From: CAZYSK01 sp964649415
GTDB taxonomy: Bacteria; Chloroflexota; Anaerolineae; B4-G1
Direction: 5' to 3'
Length of the DNA: 64,000 nucleotides
Assembly (NCBI GenBank): GCA_964649415.1
Contig: CAZYSK010000007.1
Coordinates: 74,013 to 138,012 of the forward strand
Of this stretch, positions 51,885-59,135 are shown in pieces. The notes beneath the pieces were generated by a model. That model saw only the letters and a list, made by a program, of their open reading frames with translations, ran no database searches and was not told the origin of the DNA. Position numbers and translations under genes: made by a program. Every line of letters starts with the position of its first letter. The stretch's first letter is position 1.

Positions 51885-54446
51885 ATGATCACCCTCGATG
51901 ACGTGTTGTCAGCCACCGGTGGGCAGTGGGTAGGCCCGCCTACCCCGGCCCACTTCTCCGGTTTCTGTTACGATTCACGTCGCGTCAGGCCAGGAGAGCT
52001 TTTCGTGGCGGTCAAGATCGAAGGCGGCGCAGATGGCCATGACTTCATCGGCCATGCCCTGGAGCAAGGGGCTGGCGGGATACTTTGCCAGTTTCCTCCG
52101 GCTTCCCCCGCCGTGCCCTGCGTGGTCGTCCCAGACACCCAGATCGCCCTCACGGACTGGGCCGGCTACGTCCTGCGCAAGCTCGGCCCGGCGGTGGTGG
52201 GCGTCACAGGCTCCACGGGCAAGACGGACGCCTGCCGGGCTATCGCGGCCGTCCTGGGGGAGCGCTACCACGTTTTCTCCAACCCGCCGGATCTGAGCAG
52301 TCGTTTCGGTGTGCCTATCTCTTTGGCCGGGCTGGTTCCTGAGCACGAAGTCGCTGTCCTGGAACTGGCCTGCCATGCCTTCGACGAGATCGCGCACCTG
52401 GCTGAGCTGACGCAGCCACGTGTCGCCGTTGTCACCGCCGTCAACCACACCCACCTGGCCTATCTCGGCAGCATGGAGGCCATTGCTCAGGAGAAGGGCC
52501 GCCTGGTGGAGGCCCTCCCGGCTGACGGTGTTGCTGTCCTCAACTACGACGATCCACGGGTGCGGGCGATGCGCGGGCGAACTCAGGCCCGCGTGGTCAC
52601 CTACGGCGTGAGCCCCGACGCCGACATCGTCGTCTCGGACCTGCGGTTGGACGACGAGGGGATTGAGTTTGTGGTCCACTTCCCGGGTGTTAGTGGGTTG
52701 GGCACACCCGGCTACCCAGCCAAGGCGGAAGTCCGCACGCGTCTCCTGGGCCGTCATCAGGCCTACACGGTCGCGGCCGCCATTGCTGTGGGCCTGGCGT
52801 ATCACGTGCCTTGGGACAATATCCTGGACGCGGTGGAGGAACTGCGTCCTGCACCAGGCCGGCTCCAGGTTCTGCAGGGAGCCGGTGGGTCGCGCCTGCT
52901 CGATTTCTCCGCCAGTTGCAGTCCTGCCACCGGCCTGCAGGCCCTGGCCGCGCTGGCCGATTACCCGGCCCAACGTCGCATCGCGGTACTGGGGGGCATG
53001 GCCCAGTTGGGGGGCTACGCGGTGGAGGGCCATCGTCGCGTGGGACAGGCGGCGGCCGTCCTGGTGGATCTCTTGATCGTCAAAGGGGAACGCGCTGTCT
53101 GGATCGCTGACGCGGCGAAGGAGGCCGGTCTCCCCTGTGAGCGTATCCTGGTGACCTACACGGCCCGTGACGTGGTGCGCCATCTGCGGCCGCAGTTGAA
53201 GCCGGGGGACGCGGTGTTGATCCAGGGAGACGTCGAGACCCGGATGGAGCAGGTGGTGGAGGGGCTCCTGGAGGATCCTGCCGACGTCACCCGGCTCGTC
53301 CGGCGCGTGGACGGGTTGGCGGTGCGTGCTGTTCGCCCGTCCCGCCCGACCTGGGTGGAAGTGGACCTGGAGGCGGTGGCCTACAACGTGCGACAGGTGA
53401 AGCAGATCGTCGGGCCGGACGTGGATATCCTGGCTGTTCTGAAGGCGGACGCGTACGGTCATGGGGCGATCACGGTGGCGCGTACGGCGCTCAACAACGG
53501 GGCTTTCTTCTGCGGAGTCGCCTCCGTGAACGAGGCGGTCAGGCTGCGTGACGAGGGCGTAGACGGGCCGATCCTGGTTCTGGGCTACACGCCAGCCTGG
53601 CTTGCCCGGGAGGCGCTCCTGCACGACATCACGCTGACCCTCTACGACGCCGATGTGGCGCGGGCTTTCAGCCGGGCTGCCACGGACTTGCGCCGCGTTG
53701 CCCGCGTTCACGTCAAGGTGGACACCGGCATGGGCAGGCTGGGTTTGCTGCCGGAACAGGTCGTTCCTTTCGTCGAGGAGGTCCGCGGGCTGCCAGGTCT
53801 CGACCTGGAGGGTATATTCACCCACTTCTCCGTGGCCGACGACGCGGACCTGGAATACACCCGCTGGCAGCTTGCTCGCTTCCAGGATGTGCTTGCGCGG
53901 CTGGGCGAGATCGACTCGCATTTCCGTGTCGTCCACTGCGCTAACTCAGCCGCCATACTGCGCCTGCCACAGGCTCATTTCAACATGGTGCGGCTGGGCC
54001 TGGCGATGTATGGTCTCCAGCCATCGCCTGAGGTCCCCCTGCCGGTGGGCTTTCGCCCTGCGTTGGCCTGGAAGACGACCATCGCCCAGGTCAAGACCCT
54101 GCTGCCAGGCAGTTGCGTCAGTTATGGCAACACCTACCGTACCAAGGGGGAGGAGACCATTGCCGTCATCCCCGTGGGCTACGCCGACGGGTTCCGGCGT
54201 GCGCCCACACGCTGGCACGCGGTGTTGGTGCGGGGTCAGCGTGCGCCGATTGTGGGACGGGTATGTATGGACCAGACGATGATCAACGTCAGCCACATTC
54301 CCAACGTACGTGTGGGCGACGAGGTCGTGCTCATTGGCCACCAGGGAGGCGACAAGATCACCCCCGAGGAGGTGGCGGATTGGCTGGGCACGATCAACTA
54401 CGAGGTCGTGTCCGAGATCCTGGCCCGAGTGCCTCGGGTTGTGTAA
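51885..54446 (+). CDS. MurF-alanine racemase fusion
   Basis: The 853-aa protein joins two steps of cell-wall D-Ala supply. The MurF part (about 1-470) has GVTGSTGKTDACRAIAAVLG near 107, NHTHLAYLGSMEAIAQEKG near 187 and NYDDPRVRAMRG, and would add D-Ala-D-Ala to UDP-MurNAc-tripeptide. The Alr part (about 486-853) has the PLP lysine in VLKADAYGHG near 515, VKVDTGMGRLG near 612, the GYADGFRRAP and the catalytic Tyr region GRVCMDQTMINV near 794. The ATG at 51885 fits the MurF start MITLDDVL; AGGAA lies upstream. Fusions of this order are known in Bacteroidetes and others. Confidence 0.92.
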   Translation: MITLDDVLSATGGQWVGPPTPAHFSGFCYDSRRVRPGELFVAVKIEGGADGHDFIGHALEQGAGGILCQFPPASPAVPCVVVPDTQIALTDWAGYVLRKLGPAVVGVTGSTGKTDACRAIAAVLGERYHVFSNPPDLSSRFGVPISLAGLVPEHEVAVLELACHAFDEIAHLAELTQPRVAVVTAVNHTHLAYLGSMEAIAQEKGRLVEALPADGVAVLNYDDPRVRAMRGRTQARVVTYGVSPDADIVVSDLRLDDEGIEFVVHFPGVSGLGTPGYPAKAEVRTRLLGRHQAYTVAAAIAVGLAYHVPWDNILDAVEELRPAPGRLQVLQGAGGSRLLDFSASCSPATGLQALAALADYPAQRRIAVLGGMAQLGGYAVEGHRRVGQAAAVLVDLLIVKGERAVWIADAAKEAGLPCERILVTYTARDVVRHLRPQLKPGDAVLIQGDVETRMEQVVEGLLEDPADVTRLVRRVDGLAVRAVRPSRPTWVEVDLEAVAYNVRQVKQIVGPDVDILAVLKADAYGHGAITVARTALNNGAFFCGVASVNEAVRLRDEGVDGPILVLGYTPAWLAREALLHDITLTLYDADVARAFSRAATDLRRVARVHVKVDTGMGRLGLLPEQVVPFVEEVRGLPGLDLEGIFTHFSVADDADLEYTRWQLARFQDVLARLGEIDSHFRVVHCANSAAILRLPQAHFNMVRLGLAMYGLQPSPEVPLPVGFRPALAWKTTIAQVKTLLPGSCVSYGNTYRTKGEETIAVIPVGYADGFRRAPTRWHAVLVRGQRAPIVGRVCMDQTMINVSHIPNVRVGDEVVLIGHQGGDKITPEEVADWLGTINYEVVSEILARVPRVV

Positions 54447-54466
54447 TGGCGCAGCAGTGCTATAAT
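54439..54466 (+). promoter_or_regulatory. Promoter TTGTGT-16-TATAAT for the gcv genes
   Basis: TTGTGT (54439-54444) and a perfect TATAAT (54461-54466) are 16 bases apart and overlap the end of the MurF-Alr gene. The leader to gcvH is about 120 bases. Confidence 0.6.
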
Positions 54467-54508
54467 CCGATGGACGAGTCGGGCTGACACTGACCGATAC
54501 GCGGAACT

Positions 54509-54542
54509 GGCATGGGAGCACGCTCTATGCCTGGGGTGTGCT
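54509..54542 (+). other. Possible pseudoknot in the gcvH leader
   Basis: GGCAT (54509-54513) can pair with ATGCC (54527-54531), while AGCACGC (54517-54523) can pair with GTGTGCT (54536-54542; one G-U). The crossing stems make an H-type pseudoknot with loops of three to four bases. It could be an RNA control element of the glycine cleavage genes, or chance. Confidence 0.35.
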
Positions 54543-54591
54543 TTGCGCGAGATCCACAATTAACCATACATTAATGACAAGGAGTATACTG

Positions 54592-54981
54592 ATGAAACTG
54601 GATAGTGACGCACGATATGCCAAGAGTCACGAGTGGGCTCGTTGGGACGGGGAAGAGATCGTCTGTGGTATCACCGACCACGCCCAGGAATCGCTCTCCG
54701 ATGTCGTCTACGTAGAATTGCCGGAGGAAGGCGATAGCTTCGAGAAGGGGGACGGCTTTGGCGTCGTCGAGTCGGTGAAGGCCGCCTCCGATGTCTACCT
54801 GCCGATGGGCGGTGAGATCACCGGGGTCAACGAAGCTCTGGAGGACAAGCCAGAACTGGTCAATCAAGACCCGTATGGCGATGGCTGGATGATTCGCTTT
54901 GCGCCGTCCGATCCCTCCGAGTTCGATGCCCTCATGGACACGGAGGCCTACGAGGCATTCGTCGCAGAGGAAGAGGGATAG
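54592..54981 (+). CDS. gcvH: Glycine cleavage system H protein
   Basis: The 129-aa protein carries the lipoyl arm that moves the aminomethyl group between P, T and L proteins. The lipoylated lysine is in GVVESVKAASDVYLP (about residue 64). Family segments are YAKSHEWARWDGEEIVCGIT and ITDHAQESLSDVVYVELPEEG. The length is standard. AAGGAG precedes the ATG, set by MKLDSDARYAKSHEW; the longer upstream frame covers leader sequence. It is the first gene of a gcvH-gcvPA-gcvPB operon. Confidence 0.97.
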   Translation: MKLDSDARYAKSHEWARWDGEEIVCGITDHAQESLSDVVYVELPEEGDSFEKGDGFGVVESVKAASDVYLPMGGEITGVNEALEDKPELVNQDPYGDGWMIRFAPSDPSEFDALMDTEAYEAFVAEEEG

Positions 54982-55001
54982 GTATTCTTTAGGTACAGGC
55001 C

Positions 55002-55036
55002 CATGTGTGGGCGCCCGCTGTGGGTGCCCACACATG
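55002..55036 (+). other. Strong hairpin between gcvH and gcvPA
   Basis: A 15-bp stem (one G-U) with a five-base loop: CATGTGTGGGCGCCC and GGGTGCCCACACATG. There is no T tract. It may protect the gcvH transcript end or lower gcvP expression relative to gcvH. Confidence 0.75.
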
Positions 55037-55060
55037 AATAGTGGCACGGAGGTGTCCGTT

Positions 55061-56431
55061 ATGCCATATATCCCGCATTCTGATGCGGACCGGGCCGCCA
55101 TGCTTGCCGCTATTGGCGTCCGGTCGATGGATGAGTTGTTTGGGGACGTGCCTGAGCACGTCCGTTTTCCTGAATTGGACCTGCCTGCCGCTCTCTCTGA
55201 GATGGAAGGCCGCTGGGAGCTGGAGGTGCTGGCCGAGGCGAATTTCAACGCGGGCAGCGGCCCGTGCTTCCTGGGAGCGGGGGCCTATCGCCACTTCGTC
55301 CCTGCGGTCGTGGACGCTGTCGTGCGCCGGGGAGAGTTCTACACGGCATATACGCCGTATCAGCCGGAGGTCAGCCAGGGGACGCTACAGGCCATATTCG
55401 AGTATCAGACGATGATCTGCAACCTGACCGGGATGGAGGTCTCCAATGCCTCGCACTACGACGGTGCGACGGCCACGGCTGAGGCGGTCATCACGGCGAT
55501 CAGTGTCCACCGGCTGAAGCGACGCAAGGTCGTGATGTCGCCGTCTGTCTACCCTGAGTACCGCGCCGTGGTGCGCACCTATACCCAGGGGATGGGACTG
55601 TCCGTGGTGGGAGATGAGCCCGCCGGGCCCGGGGCGCACGATTCGGCAGGCTGGGCGAGTGCTTCGACCCTGAAGGAACTGATCGACGACGATACCGCCT
55701 GTGTCATCGTCCAGTATCCCGACTTCCTGGGGCGCATCGAGGATCTGAGCGAATTGGCCGCCGCGGCGCATGCGGCACGTGCTCTCCTCGTCGTAGTGGC
55801 TGACCCGATCGCTCTGGGTCTCCTGAAGCCGCCCGGGGCGTTTGGGGCGGACATCGTAGTGGGCGAGGGGCAGGGGTTGGGCGCCGGTCTCAGCTTCGGC
55901 GGGCCGTACCTGGGCTTCTTCGCCACCCGGCAGAAGTACGTGCGCAAGATGGCGGGACGGCTGGTGGGCCAGACGGTGGACGCGGAAGGCGAGCGAGGCT
56001 TCGTCCTCACCCTCACCACCCGCGAGCAGCACATCCGCCGGGAGAGGGCCACCTCTAATATCTGCACCAACCAGGGGCTCGTGGTATTGGCCGCAGCCGT
56101 CTACATGGCTGCCCTGGGAAAGTGCGGTATGCGGCGTGTAGCGGAGTTGTGCTACCACAGGGCCCACTATGCGCAGCAACAGATTGGACAGATTGAAGGG
56201 TTCTCTGTCGTGGGCGATGCTCCCTTCTTCAAGGAATTCGTGGTCCGCTGTCCCCGCCCGGTGGCGGAGATCAACGACTACCTGCTGAATGAATGGGGCA
56301 TCATCGGCGGCTATGATCTGGGACGCGATTATGCTGCCTTGAAGAATCATATGCTCGTGTGTGTGACCGAGATGAACCCCCGCGAGGACATCGACATGTT
56401 GGTAGAGGCGCTGCAGGAGGTGGCATTATGA
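55061..56431 (+). CDS. gcvPA: Glycine dehydrogenase (decarboxylating) subunit 1
   Basis: The 456-aa protein is the N-terminal half of the two-subunit P protein. It shows MPYIPHSDADRAAMLAAIG, NFNAGSGPCFLGAGAYRHF near residue 66, YTPYQPEVSQGTLQAIFEYQ near 95 and ASHYDGATATAEA near 132. The PLP lysine is in the other subunit. GGAGGTG precedes the ATG at 55061. The stop overlaps the gcvPB start (ATGA). Confidence 0.96.
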   Translation: MPYIPHSDADRAAMLAAIGVRSMDELFGDVPEHVRFPELDLPAALSEMEGRWELEVLAEANFNAGSGPCFLGAGAYRHFVPAVVDAVVRRGEFYTAYTPYQPEVSQGTLQAIFEYQTMICNLTGMEVSNASHYDGATATAEAVITAISVHRLKRRKVVMSPSVYPEYRAVVRTYTQGMGLSVVGDEPAGPGAHDSAGWASASTLKELIDDDTACVIVQYPDFLGRIEDLSELAAAAHAARALLVVVADPIALGLLKPPGAFGADIVVGEGQGLGAGLSFGGPYLGFFATRQKYVRKMAGRLVGQTVDAEGERGFVLTLTTREQHIRRERATSNICTNQGLVVLAAAVYMAALGKCGMRRVAELCYHRAHYAQQQIGQIEGFSVVGDAPFFKEFVVRCPRPVAEINDYLLNEWGIIGGYDLGRDYAALKNHMLVCVTEMNPREDIDMLVEALQEVAL

Positions 56432-57891
56432 CCGAACCTCTCGTCTACGAAATCTCTCGCCCTGGTCGCTGTGCAGCCACGCTGCCGGATCTGGACGTGC
56501 CGCCCACCGACTTGCCTGAAGGCCTGGTCCGGGACGATCTGCTCCTGCCGGAGGTGGGTGAGCTTGACCTGGTTCGTCACTACACCCGCCTTTCCCAGAT
56601 GAATTATGGGGTGGATATTGGTTTCTATCCCCTGGGTTCCTGCACCATGAAGTACAATCCCAAGATCAACGAGGAGGTGGCACGGCTACCTGGCTTCGCC
56701 CGCCTGCACCCCTATCAGAGCCTTGAAACGGTGCAGGGCGCGCTCTTCTTGATGTATCACCTGCAGGAATTCCTCAAGGAGATCGGTGGCTTCTCGGCGG
56801 TCAGCCTTCAGCCCGCGGCAGGCGCACACGGCGAACTCACCGGCGTGCTGATGATTCGGGCCTACCACGTGGATCGGGGGGACGAGCAGCGGAATGTGAT
56901 TCTGGTCCCCGACTCGGCGCATGGCACCAATCCCGCCACGACCTCGATGAGCGGACTGCGTGTGGTTGAGATACCGTCCGACGCGCGGGGCAACGTGGAC
57001 CTGGAGGCGCTGCAGGCCGCGTGCGAGCAGCACAGCGATCACCTGGCCGGCATGATGCTGACCAATCCCAATACACTGGGGCTGTTCGACGAGCACGTGG
57101 CGCAGATCACCGAGTTGATCCACGAGCACGGTGGCCTGATGTACGGCGACGGAGCGAATATGAACGCTCTGCTGGGCATCGTCCGCCCGGGGGATCTGGG
57201 CTTCGATGTCCTGCACTACAATCTGCACAAGACCCTCAGCACGCCTCACGGCGGCGGAGGCCCGGGCTCCGGCGCGGTCGGTGCAGCGCCCAGCCTGGCT
57301 GATTTCCTTCCTGGGCCGATCGTGGACGTGGCCCCCGAACGGTCGGACGATGACGCGGAGTTCTACGTCTTCGTGGACCCACCCAAGTCCATAGGCCGGG
57401 TGAAGGCTTTCTATGGTCAGTTCGGCGTGCTGGTGAAGGCCTACACCTACATCCGCATGCTGGGGCCGGAGGGGCTGAGGCGGGTGGCCGAGCACGCTGT
57501 GCTCAACGCCAATTACCTCAAGAGCCGGATCCAGGACGCGTATCGCGTGCCCTTCGACCGCATCTGCATGCACGAGTTCGTGTGTGAGGGTCACTTCGCC
57601 GACGCGCCCGACGTGCACGCGCTGGACATCTCCAAGCGGTTGATCGACTACGGATTCCATCCACCCACCAACTACTTCCCCCTCATCGTCCCAGAGGCGC
57701 TGATGCCCGAGCCGACGGAGACGGAGAGCAAGGAGACGCTGGACGCCTTCGCTGACGCGCTGCTGCGCATCGCCGAGGAGGCCCGCGCGGAGCCTGAGTT
57801 GCTGCACGAGGCCCCCCACGACGCGCCCATGCGCCGGTTGGACGAGGTTCGGGCGGCCAAGGAGTTGGTTCTGCGCTGGGAGCCGGAATAG
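56428..57891 (+). CDS. gcvPB: Glycine dehydrogenase (decarboxylating) subunit 2
   Basis: The 487-aa protein is the PLP-bearing half of the P protein. It shows HYTRLSQMNYGVDIGFYPLG near residue 51, SCTMKYNPKINE, PDSAHGTNPATT near 160 and the PLP lysine in HYNLHKTLSTPHGGGGPGSG near 268. It decarboxylates glycine and passes the aminomethyl group to GcvH. The ATG overlaps the gcvPA stop by four bases. A terminator and repeats follow. gcvT and a lipoamide dehydrogenase gene are not in the window. Confidence 0.96.
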   Translation: MTEPLVYEISRPGRCAATLPDLDVPPTDLPEGLVRDDLLLPEVGELDLVRHYTRLSQMNYGVDIGFYPLGSCTMKYNPKINEEVARLPGFARLHPYQSLETVQGALFLMYHLQEFLKEIGGFSAVSLQPAAGAHGELTGVLMIRAYHVDRGDEQRNVILVPDSAHGTNPATTSMSGLRVVEIPSDARGNVDLEALQAACEQHSDHLAGMMLTNPNTLGLFDEHVAQITELIHEHGGLMYGDGANMNALLGIVRPGDLGFDVLHYNLHKTLSTPHGGGGPGSGAVGAAPSLADFLPGPIVDVAPERSDDDAEFYVFVDPPKSIGRVKAFYGQFGVLVKAYTYIRMLGPEGLRRVAEHAVLNANYLKSRIQDAYRVPFDRICMHEFVCEGHFADAPDVHALDISKRLIDYGFHPPTNYFPLIVPEALMPEPTETESKETLDAFADALLRIAEEARAEPELLHEAPHDAPMRRLDEVRAAKELVLRWEPE

Positions 57892-57894
57892 GGC

Positions 57895-57978
57895 GGCGCG
57901 CCATCGGAATGGCGCCTTTGTAGGGTAGCGGCGCGCCATCGGAATGGCGCCTTTGTGGGGATAGCGGCGCGCCATCAG
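57895..57978 (+). repeat. Tandem palindromic repeats, family B
   Basis: Two full copies and one truncated copy of GGCGCGCCATCGGAATGGCG with CCTTTGTAGGG-type tails start at 57895, 57930 and 57966 (period about 35 bases). They begin three bases after the gcvPB stop. Confidence 0.85.
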
Positions 57979-58001
57979 CGAGATTGCCCGTTGACGTATC
58001 C

Positions 58002-58044
58002 AGAAGCCTGTCCGGTTGTGGCATGGACAGGCTTCTTCTGTTGT
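58002..58044 (+). terminator. Intrinsic terminator of the gcv operon
   Basis: AGAAGCCTGTCC pairs over 12 bp with GGACAGGCTTCT (11-base loop) and is followed by the T-rich TCTGTTGT. It lies between gcvPB and the alcohol dehydrogenase gene. Confidence 0.75.
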
Positions 58045-58072
58045 CGCTACTAGATGATCTGAGGAGGCGTTC

Positions 58073-59131
58073 GTGCGAGAGGCACTTCTGGAAACTGAGG
58101 GGCGTCTGGTCATCCGAGAGACCGAGAAGCCCGCGATTCAGCACCCCGACCAGATGCTGATACGTGTGAGAGCTGTGGGCGTGTGTGGCTCTGAGGTGCA
58201 TGCGTTTAGGGGCTCTCATCCGTATCGCAGAGCGCCGGTCGTGCTGGGGCATGAGGTAGCCGGCGACGTCGTATCCGTCGGCGAGGACGTGGCGGATAGA
58301 CTGCATCCGGTGCCGTTTAGGCCCGGAGACCGGGTGATCGTAGATCCACAGGCGAGCTGTGGCGAGTGCGCCTATTGCCGGGCTGGCGATATCAACCTTT
58401 GCCCATCGAAGAAGGTACTGGGCACGGCCGCGTGGCCCGGCGGGTTTGGGGAGTACGTGCTCGCGCCGGCGGAGGCGGTATTTCACCTGCCGGACACCCT
58501 GTCCTACGTGCAGGGCAGCCTGATCGAGCCCCTGACGGTCGGCGTCCACGTCAGCCGGCGGGCCGGCGTGAAGGCGGGCGAGTCGGTGCTCATATTGGGC
58601 AGCGGCTCCATCGGTGGCATGGTGTCGGGCGTGTGTCACGCCCGCGGCGCTGATCCGATCATCGCGGTGGACGTGCGCCAGCACTGCCTGGACGCCGCGC
58701 GGGAGCGCCTGGGCGCGACGCACGACTTTCTGCTGCCCGACGAGGACTTGGTGGACAAGGTCCGGGCGCTGACCGGCGGCGAGGGGCCAGAGGTGGTCTT
58801 CGTCACGGCGGACGACGTGTCGCTGGTTGGCCGGGCTATCGAGGTGGCGAAGCGCCGGGGCCGTATCGTCCTCGTGGCCCTGCTGACCGGGGGGCCTCTC
58901 CAGTTCATGGCCTACCCAATCATTAGCAAGGAATTGCACCTCATCGGCAGTGTCATGTGCAACAACGCGGACGTGCGCGAGGCCATTGAGCTGGCTGCGT
59001 CGGGCCGGGTGGACGTCGCGGGCATCTTCACGCACCTGCTGCCCATTGAGCAGGCGCAGAGAGGTATGGAGCTGGCCCACACCAAGGACGACGGCGCGAT
59101 TAAGGTCGTGCTTTCGTTCGATCCGGTGTGA
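58073..59131 (+). CDS. Zinc-dependent medium-chain alcohol dehydrogenase
   Basis: The 352-aa protein belongs to the sorbitol/threonine dehydrogenase branch. Catalytic zinc ligands are Cys in GVCGSEVHAF (about residue 38) and the GHEVAGDV motif near 62. The structural zinc site is CGECAYCRAGDINLC (about 101-115). The NAD(P) fold has GSGSIGGM near 181. It ends AHTKDDGAIKVVLSF. It oxidises a polyol or related alcohol; the substrate is unknown. The GTG start has GAGGAGG upstream. The gene converges on dnaE2, with only four bases between them. Confidence 0.92.
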   Translation: MREALLETEGRLVIRETEKPAIQHPDQMLIRVRAVGVCGSEVHAFRGSHPYRRAPVVLGHEVAGDVVSVGEDVADRLHPVPFRPGDRVIVDPQASCGECAYCRAGDINLCPSKKVLGTAAWPGGFGEYVLAPAEAVFHLPDTLSYVQGSLIEPLTVGVHVSRRAGVKAGESVLILGSGSIGGMVSGVCHARGADPIIAVDVRQHCLDAARERLGATHDFLLPDEDLVDKVRALTGGEGPEVVFVTADDVSLVGRAIEVAKRRGRIVLVALLTGGPLQFMAYPIISKELHLIGSVMCNNADVREAIELAASGRVDVAGIFTHLLPIEQAQRGMELAHTKDDGAIKVVLSFDPV

Positions 59132-59135
59132 CACG

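Noticed and set aside
51975..53936. A 653-aa minus-strand open frame
   Set aside because: It is antisense to the MurF-alanine racemase gene, whose sense product has all expected motifs.
54473..54591. Glycine riboswitch upstream of gcvH
   Set aside because: The conserved GGAGAG and CCGAAGGAGCAA-like segments are absent. Only a candidate pseudoknot is seen.
56686..58113. A 475-aa minus-strand open frame
   Set aside because: It is antisense to gcvPB and reads through the family B repeats, giving repeated RRYPHKGAIPMA-like peptide. There is no start signal.
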